Positions 17,885 through 27,349 of a DNA stretch of 64,000 nucleotides are shown here, one piece after another. The stretch is from positions 1-64,000 of the forward strand of contig NZ_JAKGBW010000014.1 in assembly GCF_021556485.1 (NCBI RefSeq), written 5' to 3'. The stretch is from Oceanobacillus alkalisoli. Its GTDB lineage: Bacteria > Bacillota > Bacilli > Bacillales > Amphibacillaceae. Numbering within the stretch: the stretch's first letter is position 1; each line of letters opens with the position of its first letter. The notes under the pieces were generated by a model, which saw only the letters and a program-made list of their open reading frames with translations, had not been told where the DNA came from and ran no database searches. The translations under genes and the position numbers were made by a program.

Positions 17885-18400
17885 CTAGAAATTAAATTTT
17901 TTAATTGCATTTTCTAGCTTTACTTTTTGTTCTTCGGGGATGATATGGAGGTAAATATCAGAACCTCCTTCTTCCATTTCCTGTAATTGTTCGACATCTT
18001 TCTTGTCAAATGAAACTGCCCTCAAAACTGTCACCCTCCCTGGCGCACTTGCCAATCCACCAATTTGCAAATATTGTATAGGGAAACCCTGTTTATAGCA
18101 GTTATAACAACTTTCAACATCTTTAAAGAGCAGCAATATATTTCCCACACCTAATTCATTTTCTTTCCATAATTGTGTTGCTTCATTGACGCTGAGTATT
18201 TCAATTGAAATTCCTGTAGGTGCTGCCGCAACATAGATGTCCGCCATAAAATCGTCTTCCGATAAATCATCATCGATAATTACAATCCGATTGGCACCCG
18301 CCACCTTCAGCCACTTAGTAATTACCTGCCCATGAATTAAACGAGTGTCTATCCGAATTAATTTTATATTTGCCATTCCAACAACCCCTTTCTTAAACAA
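17885..18400 (-). CDS. PTS mannose/fructose/sorbose-family IIB component
   Basis: A cytoplasmic phosphocarrier of about 165-171 residues. The phosphorylated His is in RIDTRLIHGQVITKW, followed by ANRIVIIDDDL. It passes phosphate from IIA to the incoming sugar. The first residues (MFKKGVVG) come before a second ATG (MANIKLIRIDTRLIHG), and AAAGGGGTTG upstream fits that second start. A MITE-like repeat (18424-18539) separates it from the IIA gene. Confidence 0.88.
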   Translation of the reverse strand: MFKKGVVGMANIKLIRIDTRLIHGQVITKWLKVAGANRIVIIDDDLSEDDFMADIYVAAAPTGISIEILSVNEATQLWKENELGVGNILLLFKDVESCYNCYKQGFPIQYLQIGGLASAPGRVTVLRAVSFDKKDVEQLQEMEEGGSDIYLHIIPEEQKVKLENAIKKFNF

Positions 18401-18423
18401 TTATTTATTAACTTTATTAAATG

Positions 18424-18539
18424 ACTGAATTTCATAATTACCAAAGTCGGCTTTCCCATCACCATATGTAGTTGGGAACGAACCAACTCAAGTACATATG
18501 GTGATGGTGATGCATTAAATACGTATTATGAAATTCATT
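18424..18539 (+). repeat. MITE-like palindromic element, copy 2
   Basis: The same 115-bp palindrome as the copy at 50045, with one change in the left terminal repeat (ACTGAATTTC). It occupies most of the gap between the IIA and IIB genes. Its right end ATTCATT overlaps the IIA stop codon (18538-18540). A few point changes suggest it is older than copies 3 and 5. Confidence 0.85.
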
Positions 18540-18933
18540 AAAATAATTCTTGACGAACATTTTTAATTCCTTCAATCCCTGCCTTGCAGCACCCATTCGT
18601 TACCTCCTGGAGGTTGCTATTTCCCCTTAAACTGAGTGCTTCGATCAGCATAGGCAAATTGACACCTGTAAGGCATTCCATATTACGTTGTTTCATATTT
18701 GCTGCCGTTACATTAAACGGACTTCCACCATATAAATCGGTTAACACTAAAACCCCCTCTCCGGTATCTAATTTTGTGGCTTCTAATTCAACTTCCTTTT
18801 TCAATAAATGAATATCGTCATCCGCATTTAAATTTAACGCATTTACACTAACCTGCTTCCCGACAATCAATTCAGCTGAATTGAGAAGCTCTGTGCTAAA
18901 CTTGCCATGGGTAACAATTAAAATACCTATCAT
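18538..18933 (-). CDS. PTS mannose-family IIA component
   Basis: A phosphocarrier of about 131 residues with the EIIA-Man fold signature. It opens MIGILIVTHGKFSTEL, where the His accepts phosphate from HPr, and later shows LTDLYGGSPFNVTAANM. A longer frame starts inside the upstream MITE-like repeat, but GGGGAGGG lies eight bases before the ATG at 18933, so I use that start. The stop codon overlaps the end of another MITE copy. Two repeat copies therefore bracket this gene and may insulate its expression from the aldehyde dehydrogenase and IIB genes. Confidence 0.88.
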   Translation of the reverse strand: MIGILIVTHGKFSTELLNSAELIVGKQVSVNALNLNADDDIHLLKKEVELEATKLDTGEGVLVLTDLYGGSPFNVTAANMKQRNMECLTGVNLPMLIEALSLRGNSNLQEVTNGCCKAGIEGIKNVRQELF

Positions 18934-18960
18934 GCCAAATTCCCTCCCCTTTCTAAACTG

Positions 18961-19076
18961 AATGAATTTCATAATTACCGAAGTCGGCTTTCCCATCACC
19001 ATATGTAGTTGGGAACGAACCAACTCAACTACATATGGTGATGGTGAAGCATTAAGTACGTATTATGAAATTCATT
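18961..19076 (+). repeat. MITE-like palindromic element, copy 3
   Basis: A near-consensus copy with intact 15-bp terminal repeats and inner 18-bp arms. AAACT occurs on both flanks (AAACTG before, AAACTT after), a possible target duplication. Its right end supplies part of the TAA stop (19075-19077) of the aldehyde dehydrogenase gene. Confidence 0.85.
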
Positions 19077-20547
19077 AAACTTTTAAAGAAATAAACTTCT
19101 CCTCGAGAAAATTCGCAATTCCCTGATGTCCACCTTCCCTACCAAAACCACTCTGTTTTATCCCACCAAAGGGCGCTTGTGCTACGGCGGGGGAAGAATC
19201 ATTTAAACCAATGATCCCAAATTGTAATGCCTCTGCTGTTCGAACAGCTTTCTCCATATTTGAGGTATAGACGTAGGCAGCTAGGCCATAGTCAGTATTA
19301 TTAGCTTCAGCTATCACATCCTCTATATTGTTAAAATGAATGATTGGTGCAACAGGACCGAAAGTCTCTTCAGACATAATTAGCATATCGTTTGTTACAC
19401 CAGTTAAAACTGTTGGCTCAAAGTAGTAGCCTTTCTTTTTAAAACAACGTTCTCCACCTTGTATAATAGTGGCACCCTTTTCAACAGAATCTTTAACGTG
19501 ACTACTGACTTTATTTAAAGCGCTTTCATTCACGAGTGGACCAATTTCTATACCCTCATCTAGACCACTTCCTATGCTTAACTGTTTAATCCGAGACACA
19601 AATAATTCTGTGAACTCTTGCTTTACTTTTTCATGTACATAAATACGATTAGCACAAATACAGGTTTGACCTACATTGCGATATTTACTCTCAATTGCTC
19701 CTTCGACTGCTTTCTGAATATCTGCATCCTCAAAAACAATAAATGGCGCATGCCCTCCCAGCTCAAGTGATAACTTTTTCAATTGCTGCGCAGATTTCTT
19801 AACTAGAATCCTTCCCACACGAGTTGAACCAGTAAATGAAACCTTTTTAACAATCGGGTTTTCAAAAATTTCATCTGAAATTGACTCGGGCATACCAGTT
19901 ACAATGTTAATGACACCTTGTGGGAACTTCGCCAATTCTACTAATTTAGCAAAGGCTAATGCCGTTAAGGACCCTTGTTCCGCTGGCTTTAAGATTGTTG
20001 CACAACCAGCCGCCAAAGCAGGGGCTAGCTTTCTTGTTAACATGGAAAGCGGAAAGTTCCACGGTGTAATAGCGGCCACAACCCCAATAGGTTGCTTAAT
20101 TACAAAAAGACGTTTGTTCGAGCTAGATGCTGGGATTGTTTCACCATAAATACGTCGGCCTTCTTCAGCATACCAAGTAAGGAAACTTGATGCCTGTTGA
20201 ACTTCACCCAGCGCCTGGCCTTTTACTTTGCCCATTTCCAAGCTTATAATGGATGCTAATTCCTGTTCATATTTGAGTAAAAGATCCCGCAGTTTCAATA
20301 AAAAACTTCCACGTTCATTTGCTGTTAATCCTGACCATTTTGGAAAGGCGTTAGCGGCTGCTTCAATCGCTTCGTTTGCGTCTGAACGACTTGCATTTGG
20401 AACTTTTGCCAATAATTCTTCATTAGATGGGTTTATAATTTCAATCGTTGAACAATCCTCAGCTTTCTTCCACTCTCCATTAATAAAGCATCTTAAGTCA
20501 TCTAAATTAATAAGCGATAATTCTTTTAAAGCATTTTCTACTTTCAT
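19075..20547 (-). CDS. NAD(P)-dependent aldehyde dehydrogenase, module A
   Basis: A protein of about 490 residues in the GabD/lactaldehyde dehydrogenase branch. The N-terminal cofactor domain has ITPWNFPLSM and FTGSTRVG. The general-base Glu lies in LELGGHAPF and the catalytic Cys in GQTCICANR. The start at 20547 follows GGGGG; an upstream in-frame ATG within AAAAAG lacks spacing. It follows the SorC regulator and precedes the PTS genes. It probably oxidises the aldehyde released by the aldolase. A paralogue lies at 23591-25012. The C-terminus ends at the edge of a MITE copy. Confidence 0.88.
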   Translation of the reverse strand: MKVENALKELSLINLDDLRCFINGEWKKAEDCSTIEIINPSNEELLAKVPNASRSDANEAIEAAANAFPKWSGLTANERGSFLLKLRDLLLKYEQELASIISLEMGKVKGQALGEVQQASSFLTWYAEEGRRIYGETIPASSSNKRLFVIKQPIGVVAAITPWNFPLSMLTRKLAPALAAGCATILKPAEQGSLTALAFAKLVELAKFPQGVINIVTGMPESISDEIFENPIVKKVSFTGSTRVGRILVKKSAQQLKKLSLELGGHAPFIVFEDADIQKAVEGAIESKYRNVGQTCICANRIYVHEKVKQEFTELFVSRIKQLSIGSGLDEGIEIGPLVNESALNKVSSHVKDSVEKGATIIQGGERCFKKKGYYFEPTVLTGVTNDMLIMSEETFGPVAPIIHFNNIEDVIAEANNTDYGLAAYVYTSNMEKAVRTAEALQFGIIGLNDSSPAVAQAPFGGIKQSGFGREGGHQGIANFLEEKFISLKV

Positions 20548-20587
20548 ATTAAAAACCCCCATTTTTTTCTTTTTCAATTATTTTTGA

Positions 20588-21547
20588 TTAGCTATTGATA
20601 AGTCTATTAGCAGTTGGGTCATCGATAATTAACGCATTAATCACTTCAGATAATAAAGCTGAGTGTATAGCATTTGATTTCTTTATCCCACCTGCAATAG
20701 CCATTACCATGGGTGCTTGCTTTATTTTTTCAAATTCAATACCTATTAATCTCTCCATAAAATCCGTTTGCACGAACTCTCCATCCTTATCTAAAAAATG
20801 TCCGCCAACTTCGGCAACTACCCCTTTATCTTTCAACTTCTTTATTTCAATTTCTCTTGAAATATGTGGTAAAGTCAATAAAGATGTACACACTGTACCT
20901 ATACCAAGCACCATAATATCTGCTTTTCCAGCTTGCTTTAGCAGTACCTCTGCACTTTTATCTTTCATAACTGCTGATTTGGTATCTGGCGAACTAACAA
21001 AAGTAGGAAAAGGGACTTGTAGGTAAGAGCCTCCTAGTTGTTTTGCTAATTTTTCTGCATGGGTATTTCCGGTATAGTGGTAATCCGATTGACTTACACC
21101 ACCATTGATAGGGACAACCATAACAGGAATATGCGTGTTAAATACATCAGCTGTGACCATGCCATTAATTGTACTGCCACCAGTAATTCCGACGATATTT
21201 TCTTTCCTAACTATTTTTTGTAAAAATAGAGCAGCATGCAACCCTAATTTTGACTTCAAAGCAATGTTAGACGGAAATGGGCCTGGAACAACCTTGACGA
21301 AAGTTAATCCGTATTCTGTTCTTATCCTCTCCTCAAGTTCACTTAGCGGAGCAAATGGATCGCGAATTCTAATTTCTACAAAACCCTTTTCTAAAGCTTT
21401 GTTCAGTAAGGTGCTCACTTTTGCAGCACTTAATCCTAATTCATTACTAATATGACGTTGAAGCCAGCCTTCTTGATAATGTAAATGTGCTATTTTGATC
21501 ATTAACTGTAACTCATCTTGTTTAATTAGGTCATTTTCTAACTTCAA
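20588..21547 (-). CDS. SorC/DeoR-type sugar-binding transcriptional regulator
   Basis: A 319-residue regulator of the SorC family. An N-terminal helix-turn-helix (HLHYQEGWLQRHISNELGLS) is followed by a sugar-phosphate-binding domain from about residue 60 (GITGGSTINGMV, then VVAEVGGHFLD). The TTG start is supported by GGAGGA eight bases ahead. It is the first gene of the module A transcript and probably responds to a phosphorylated intermediate of this pathway. It may also regulate itself. Confidence 0.85.
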   Translation of the reverse strand: MKLENDLIKQDELQLMIKIAHLHYQEGWLQRHISNELGLSAAKVSTLLNKALEKGFVEIRIRDPFAPLSELEERIRTEYGLTFVKVVPGPFPSNIALKSKLGLHAALFLQKIVRKENIVGITGGSTINGMVTADVFNTHIPVMVVPINGGVSQSDYHYTGNTHAEKLAKQLGGSYLQVPFPTFVSSPDTKSAVMKDKSAEVLLKQAGKADIMVLGIGTVCTSLLTLPHISREIEIKKLKDKGVVAEVGGHFLDKDGEFVQTDFMERLIGIEFEKIKQAPMVMAIAGGIKKSNAIHSALLSEVINALIIDDPTANRLINS

Positions 21548-21738
21548 AGTTCCAATCCTCCATTTGTTTTATACTACAAAAGTTTTAACCCCCAAAATTA
21601 AAATTGTAGGTTATTAGAGTATATTGCTTTTCTTCACTATTATGACCTTTTATCAAAAAAGCATAAAATTTCCCCAGCTATATTCACCCTTTATTTTCAG
21701 CTGTACAAGATAACAGGGGCATTACAGGGTTAAAATTA
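21548..21738. other. AT-rich upstream region of module A
   Basis: No gene was seen in this stretch before the SorC regulator. A promoter is expected on the minus strand here, but I cannot identify a convincing -35/-10 pair or operator by eye. Confidence 0.3.
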
Positions 21739-21790
21739 AAATAAAAAAATCGATAAAACTGTTTGTTAGATAAAAAAAACAGCCTTACCG
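21739..21790 (-). terminator. Terminator after HAD fragment
   Basis: Read on the minus strand, CGGTAAGGCTGTTT pairs with AAACAGTTTTATCG (two mismatches) and is followed by ATTTTTTTATTTT. It isolates the MFS/HAD transcript from the SorC operon downstream. Confidence 0.65.
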
Positions 21791-21820
21791 ATCAATGTAT
21801 TATTATATTCATCAATTAAA

Positions 21821-22192
21821 CTAACCTACTAAAAGTTGGGCTTTACTAAAGTTAATTTGTTTCAGATTAGCCGAAGCTAACATCATAAAAAAGTTGTTTA
21901 CATGCCCGTGATCCCAAATAGATTCAATTAGATAAGTAACCATTAAGTATTGATCTAATAGCTTTTTACTTACGTACCAAATTTGCGCAGCATTAGCCAC
22001 AACGATATAAGAGTTTAAATTCAGTTCTTCAATATACTGATAACAATATGATATTGACCTACCAGTACATAACACGATTTCCACATCTTTATTTATTAAT
22101 TTTTGCATGACACTTTTTGTATAAGCAGTAACGGAATAATTATCATTCAAGAGTAAGCCATCCATATCAAATACAACTAATTTGATAGACAT
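21821..22192 (-). pseudogene. HAD-superfamily (Cof-type) phosphatase, truncated
   Basis: 123 residues with the HAD motif I nucleophile region LVVFDMDGLLLN and the motif II-like LCTGRS, then the start of a Cof-type cap (VVANAAQIW). Cof-type phosphatases normally have about 270 residues, with motif III Lys and motif IV GDxxND near the C-terminus; these are absent. The frame ends soon after MMLASANLKQINF, so this is a 3'-truncated remnant. The start has ATG behind GAGGGAAAC, 12 bp downstream of the MFS gene. Confidence 0.6.
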
Positions 22193-22204
22193 CTAAGTTT
22201 CCCT

Positions 22205-23422
22205 CTAATCTTGATTAAATACATATCTATTTTGCCCAACTTTTAGGCCTAATAATGAACTACATAATCCTAAAAAAATAAGAATTAATAAAGGTATTTT
22301 CCATTCAAAAGTAATGTCGTGTATCAGTCCTATAATCATTGGACCAAATGCCGCTAAAGTATAACCAATAGTTTGTGCCATTCCAGACAAAGAAGTAGCC
22401 TGGTTAGAGTCTCTTGACCGAATAGATAGGAATAATAAAGCTAATGTAAAGTTACCATTTATTGAAAAACCGATCAGAGCGGATGAAATAAAGTATACAA
22501 CTTTACCGTTATATGCCAATAGCAGTAGTAATCCTAAAATTAAAAAAGCATTTAAAATAACTACTAACCAAGCTTGGCTCTTTAACTTATTTGCAATTAA
22601 TGGTATTAGCAAACTAGCAGGTATCCCTATTAACTGTAAGTAAGATAATAAAAATCCGGAAGTTGTTTTATCTAATCCAAAACTGATAAATATTTCTGGT
22701 AGCCAGGAAATGATAATATAAAATAATAGAGAATGACATCCCATAAAAAAGGCAATTTTCCAGGCAAGGGGGGATTTCCAAATATTAGTGGCCTTTTCAG
22801 AAACTGATTGATTCTTAATAGACTGCTTAGATTTCGATATAATAATAAAACTCAAGTATATTAATGCAATAATTGCGGGTATTACCCATATTAGGAGGGA
22901 AATTCTCCAACCTAGCCCTAAACTTTCAGCAATAGGAACGCTTAGAGCAGATGCACTTGTTGCAGAAATCCCCATAACAGTTGAATAAACTCCTGTCATT
23001 AACATTAATTTTGTTGGGAATTCCTGTTTTATTATTCCTGGTATAAGGACATTACAAATAGCTATTCCAACACCAATGAATAATGTTCCAAAAAGTAAAA
23101 GTATTACTGTTGATGTAGATCGAAGAATTATACCAATCGTTAAAGAAATTAAACCAAACATTATTATTCTTTCATTCTTAAATTTTCGCGCGAGTTGGGG
23201 CGTAACTGTCGACATGATAGCGAAAACCACTAACGGTAGGCTAGTTAACATAGCTATACTCCAGTTAGAAAAGCCTATTTCATTTCTAATAATACCAATA
23301 ACAGGTCCCACAGCAGTAAGTGCTGGTCTTAAATTGATCGCTAATAAAATGACTCCTACTATTAATATTATTTGAGCTCTAGTATCTCCGCTTGTATTTC
23401 TTTGTGCTAAATGCTCATCCAA
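22205..23422 (-). CDS. MFS transporter, CynX/NimT family
   Basis: A 405-residue membrane protein with 12 predicted helices. The early segment LAINLRPALTAVGPVIGII and the later TSLSGMAQTIGYTLAAFGPM are typical of CynX/NimT (YycB-like) transporters, a group including cyanate and 2-nitroimidazole carriers. The TTG start lies about ten bases after GGGGG. Lying between the two sugar modules, it may move a carboxylate or other end product; the substrate is unknown. Confidence 0.75.
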   Translation of the reverse strand: MDEHLAQRNTSGDTRAQIILIVGVILLAINLRPALTAVGPVIGIIRNEIGFSNWSIAMLTSLPLVVFAIMSTVTPQLARKFKNERIIMFGLISLTIGIILRSTSTVILLLFGTLFIGVGIAICNVLIPGIIKQEFPTKLMLMTGVYSTVMGISATSASALSVPIAESLGLGWRISLLIWVIPAIIALIYLSFIIISKSKQSIKNQSVSEKATNIWKSPLAWKIAFFMGCHSLLFYIIISWLPEIFISFGLDKTTSGFLLSYLQLIGIPASLLIPLIANKLKSQAWLVVILNAFLILGLLLLLAYNGKVVYFISSALIGFSINGNFTLALLFLSIRSRDSNQATSLSGMAQTIGYTLAAFGPMIIGLIHDITFEWKIPLLILIFLGLCSSLLGLKVGQNRYVFNQD

Positions 23423-23529
23423 ATAAAGTGTCCCCCTGATTAAGATAGTAATTGTTAAGATTTAACAACAATATAAATAGTGCTTACGATAAACTTGTCA
23501 AACTTACAGTATTTTGTTCAGCATAAGTA

Positions 23530-23564
23530 TAAGGGTTGCTATGCGATTTCCATGCAACCCCTAT
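23530..23564. terminator. Hairpin between aldehyde dehydrogenase 2 and MFS genes
   Basis: AGGGTTGC pairs with GCAACCCCT around a 14-base loop. It follows the aldehyde dehydrogenase stop on the minus strand, though the T-tract is short on that side. Confidence 0.6.
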
Positions 23565-23590
23565 AATAAAAAAGTATTTTATTCTGAGTA

Positions 23591-25012
23591 CTAATAATTC
23601 GCATTAAATGATATATATTTTGTAATTAAGTACCCTTCTAGACCATACTTTCCACCTTCTTGACCAAGACCACTTTCCTTGATACCTCCAAATGGCGCTT
23701 GAATAACGAATGGAGAAGAATCATTTACTCCAATCATTCCATATTCAAGTTCTTCCGATACTCTAAAAGCCCTTCCCAGATCACTTGTATAACAATACCC
23801 TGCTAATCCATAATGTTTGTGATTAGCTTTCTCTATAATTTCCTCTTCAGTTTCAAAAGTGAATATTGGAACAACAGGCCCAAATGTTTCCTCAGTCGCT
23901 ATTAGCATTTTTTCATTCGCCTCAGTAATAATCGTAGGCTGAATAAATTTGCCCCCAGTGTTATTAGCATATTGCTTTCCTCCACATATAATCTTACCTT
24001 TTTTATCTCGAACATCTTCTATTTGCTCCATTATTTTATCAAATGACTTTTGGTCAATAATAGGGCCAACGTCTACATCTTCATCTAATCCATTTCCAAC
24101 CTTAAGTTTTGAAACTTTTTTAGTTAAAGCTTTTGTAAACTTTTCGGCAATGCCCGATTGTACATAAATTCTATTTGTACTTACACACGTTTGCCCAGAA
24201 TTGCCGAATTTTGTATTTAATATCCCTTCCACCGCTATATTTACATCAGAGTCATCAAATACAATGAATGGGGCATGTCCTCCAAGTTCCATAGAAATTG
24301 CTTTTACTGTGTCAGCAGAATCTCTGAATAGTAACTTTCCTACGGCAGTAGAGCCGGTGAAGCTAATCTTACGAACATCCTCGCTCTTTGTCATTTCATT
24401 ACCTATCTCCTGGGCACTTCCAATAACTAGATTAATCACCCCTTCTGGCAGACCCGCCTTATCGAAACATTCAAATACCTTAACAGCCGATAATGGGGTC
24501 GCCGATGCAGGTTTTAGTACCACTGTACACCCAGTTGCTAAAGCCGGTGCAATTTTTCTAGTAATCATTGAAAAAGGAAAATTCCATGGTGTAATAGCAG
24601 CGCACACTCCTATAGGTTGCCTCTTTACTATCAGATGTTTATTCTGACTAGAAGCGGGAAGAACGTCTCCATAAATTCTTTTTGCTTCTTCCGCATACCA
24701 TTCAATGTATGCTATCCCACTTTCGACTTCATCTCTTGAATCTCCTATAGGTTTTCCATTTTCCTTAGTAATTAATTGAGCTATTTCTTCATGCTGTTCT
24801 CTTAATAATGTTACTACCTTTTCAAGGTAATACACCCTTTCTGGGAAAGTGGTTTTTTTCCAACTCTTGAATGCCTCTTTTGCACTTTCTATTGCTTCGA
24901 TAGTCTCTGTTTTTCCAACGACTGGCACCTTTCCAATGATTTCATTAGTTGCTGGGTTTATCACCTCGAGTTGGGATGCTGTTTCAATCCATCTTCCATT
25001 TATATAAGCCAT
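23591..25012 (-). CDS. NAD(P)-dependent aldehyde dehydrogenase, module B
   Basis: A protein of about 473 residues in the same GabD/lactaldehyde branch as the enzyme at 19075-20547. It carries ITPWNFPFSM, FTGSTAVG, the general-base Glu in MELGGHAPF, and the catalytic Cys in GQTCVSTNR. The start MAYINGRW is chosen because AGGAGGAATAAA precedes it; the longer frame begins within that site. It is downstream of the GntR regulator and glucitol-family PTS genes. It probably handles the aldehyde made by the class I aldolase of module B. Confidence 0.88.
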   Translation of the reverse strand: MAYINGRWIETASQLEVINPATNEIIGKVPVVGKTETIEAIESAKEAFKSWKKTTFPERVYYLEKVVTLLREQHEEIAQLITKENGKPIGDSRDEVESGIAYIEWYAEEAKRIYGDVLPASSQNKHLIVKRQPIGVCAAITPWNFPFSMITRKIAPALATGCTVVLKPASATPLSAVKVFECFDKAGLPEGVINLVIGSAQEIGNEMTKSEDVRKISFTGSTAVGKLLFRDSADTVKAISMELGGHAPFIVFDDSDVNIAVEGILNTKFGNSGQTCVSTNRIYVQSGIAEKFTKALTKKVSKLKVGNGLDEDVDVGPIIDQKSFDKIMEQIEDVRDKKGKIICGGKQYANNTGGKFIQPTIITEANEKMLIATEETFGPVVPIFTFETEEEIIEKANHKHYGLAGYCYTSDLGRAFRVSEELEYGMIGVNDSSPFVIQAPFGGIKESGLGQEGGKYGLEGYLITKYISFNANY

Positions 25013-25282
25013 TTTATTCCTCCTCATATATTTGTTATCTCTATGTATTCACTTTTAAATCAATAAAGATAATCTGCTTTACAACTGCTCTACTTCTGAT
25101 AATAGTAAATATGATTATATGGATAAACACGTCTACTATTATTAAATTTCAGATAGCGCTAATAAGATTACCTGAATTAAAAAATTCTATAAATTGGAGT
25201 GATTTTCACATACTAAAGCCTTTGCCGATCAGCATTCTTTGATAAATAAGAAAAGGTCACATTCCTTATGGTTTATTAAGCA

Positions 25283-26116
25283 TTACAAAGTAATATCTTG
25301 CATTTTCAATGTATAATTAAATAGATCACTTCGGAAAATACCTTCCTCATAGATTACTGGAACTTGTTGTGTATCAAAAGTAGTTCTCTCTATCGCTAAT
25401 CCAGCAGTTGATTTTTCCACTCCTAAAAGTTTGGCGACTTTTGTTGGCATAATTGATGCATTAATAACGTGTATAGCACTATGAACTGTTCTCCCACAAT
25501 CTTTTATCAATTGATATAAAGAATTAGGTATATTGTTTAAATCGGTATGTTCTACTATATTAAACGGTATATAGCCCCTTATATAAAGAATGGGTATTTT
25601 ATTACCAGTTCGTATCCGTTCTATAAAAAGAACATCATCAGATGGGTTTAGATGTAGTTTTTCAGCTATTTCTTGATGTGGTTTTATTTTTTTAGCTTGT
25701 AATATTATGCTTCCAGGTTCCATCCCCTTTTCAGTTAATTCTTGACTCATACTTTTTAATCTCGGTAAATCAATAGCCACCTTAGGAACATCTATAGATA
25801 CAAATGTTCCTTTTCCCGTAATTCTTATCAAATATTTTTGTCTAACTAACTCTTCTAATGCTTTACGAATCGTAGAACGACTCATTTGCGTTTCTCTTAA
25901 CAGTAAACTTTCAGTGGCGAAAAAGCTTCCCTGCTCTAGATTTTTATCAATAATTACTTTATATAGAGCATCAAATAATTGTTGGTATAAAGGTAACGGA
26001 TTATTACGATCAATATTTTTAACAGCCGTTCTTACTGCTTCTGGTAATTCTTTGCGGTCCTCTGAATAATTACTTTTTCCAATGTTATTAATCATTAATT
26101 TTATTTCCCTTTCCAA
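25283..26116 (-). CDS. GntR-family regulator with UTRA domain
   Basis: A 277-residue HutC-type GntR regulator. After a short N-terminal extension the winged helix runs from about residue 38 (PLYQQLFDALYKVI, then MSRSTIRKALEELVRQKYLI). The UTRA ligand-binding domain follows to the C-terminus (FIERIRTGNKIPI, then ERTTFDTQQVPVIYEE). It lies between the aldo/keto reductase pseudogene and aldehyde dehydrogenase 2 and probably controls module B, responding to a sugar phosphate; that role is inferred. Confidence 0.82.
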   Translation of the reverse strand: MEREIKLMINNIGKSNYSEDRKELPEAVRTAVKNIDRNNPLPLYQQLFDALYKVIIDKNLEQGSFFATESLLLRETQMSRSTIRKALEELVRQKYLIRITGKGTFVSIDVPKVAIDLPRLKSMSQELTEKGMEPGSIILQAKKIKPHQEIAEKLHLNPSDDVLFIERIRTGNKIPILYIRGYIPFNIVEHTDLNNIPNSLYQLIKDCGRTVHSAIHVINASIMPTKVAKLLGVEKSTAGLAIERTTFDTQQVPVIYEEGIFRSDLFNYTLKMQDITL

Positions 26117-26451
26117 AATAATTACTATTTTTAAATATTCGATTTAAGACAAAAGAAGCTAACTAAATATAAATACGTTAAACACCCTCCCTCATAATCT
26201 TTTGTTAAATAATTTTTATCAAAGTCAAATTTCTATTTCATTTATTTCGATAATAATCAGACACTAAAGTCTACTGTCGAAGCATTTTTGATTCATTTGA
26301 ATATAGAGGCTAATTATTCAGATCAACATATTCATTACAATGACTAAATAATCAAAGGAAAATAAAAATTTTGATGACTATATTGGTAGCGCATTAATGA
26401 TCACTATAACTCCGTATTCAATCAGAAAAAAGATTTTGTAACCATTTCATT
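26117..26451. other. Intergenic region, no gene recognised
   Basis: About 335 bp of AT-rich sequence upstream of the GntR gene. It presumably holds its promoter. No repeats or recognisable operator were found by eye. Confidence 0.35.
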
Positions 26452-27272
26452 CTAGAGAAACCTAAAATCTTCTATTTCTGGATCAATCCCAAGTCGGCCA
26501 TTGCAATCAAGCTTCGACATTTTTTCCATGTCTTTTTCCTCAAGCCTAAAATTAAATAAATCAAAGTTTTCTTTTATCCTTGATGCGGTAACTGATTTCG
26601 GAATAACAATTGTATTCCGTTCTAAATGCCACCTTAAAATGATCTGAGCTGGTGTCTTTGCATGTTTTTGTGCAAGGCTTTTAACGAGTTCATCTTGTAA
26701 TATATTGCCTTTACCCAGAGGAGACCATGCTGTTACAGCGATTTGTCTTTCCTCGCAAAATTCTTTCAAATCCCTTTGTTGTAGGTAGGGATGACATTCT
26801 ACTTGGTTAATCATCGGATGAGTATTCACTTTATTTTCAAGTTGCAAAAGGTGCTTTTCATGGTGATTAGATACTCCCGGCACACGAATTAGCTTCTCTT
26901 CATATAATCTTTCAATCGCTCGATAAGTATCGACAAATATATCCGGAAGTGGCCAGTTAAATATAAATCAATATAGTCAAGACCAAGAGTCCGAAGAGAC
27001 TTTTCAAATGCACGTAACGTTTCATCATAACCTTGCTCATCATTCCATACTTTAGTAGTAATAAACAGCTCTTCTCTAGGAACCTCCGATAACCGAATTG
27101 CTTCCCCCACTTCTTTTTCATTTTTATAATAGCTCGCTGTATCTATTGCCCGATAACCTGCCCTTAATGCTTCTAATACAGCATTTACAGTAACTTTTGG
27201 TTCGGACATTTTAAAAACTCCTAGTCCTACACGTGGCATGAGAACACCATTTCTTAATCATTTTAACGTCAT
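26452..27272 (-). pseudogene. Aldo/keto reductase, frameshifted with an early stop
   Basis: Two frames together give an almost complete aldo/keto reductase of the YvgN/2,5-diketogluconate reductase type. The catalytic Asp-Tyr region is in [15 protein letters not shown], the Lys in TTKVWN, then DYIDLYL, NQVECHPYLQQ and the cofactor part IPKSVTASRIKENFDLF. At about 26960 the expected LIHWPLP is broken: the frame passes from TATTTAA straight to CTGGCCA, consistent with loss of about four bases including the His codon. A TGA also falls at the fifth codon after the expected start (27272). The gene is inactive. Confidence 0.8.
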
Positions 27273-27349
27273 TCTATAAAATACCTCCGATCGAATTAGT
27301 CCTCACTACCATAAAAATGAAATATAAATACCATCTTCTTAATAAATTA

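Noticed and set aside
18934-19023. N-terminal extension of the PTS IIA frame
   Set aside because: These codons lie in or next to the MITE-like repeat, and a strong ribosome binding site with a family-consistent ATG is present at 18933.
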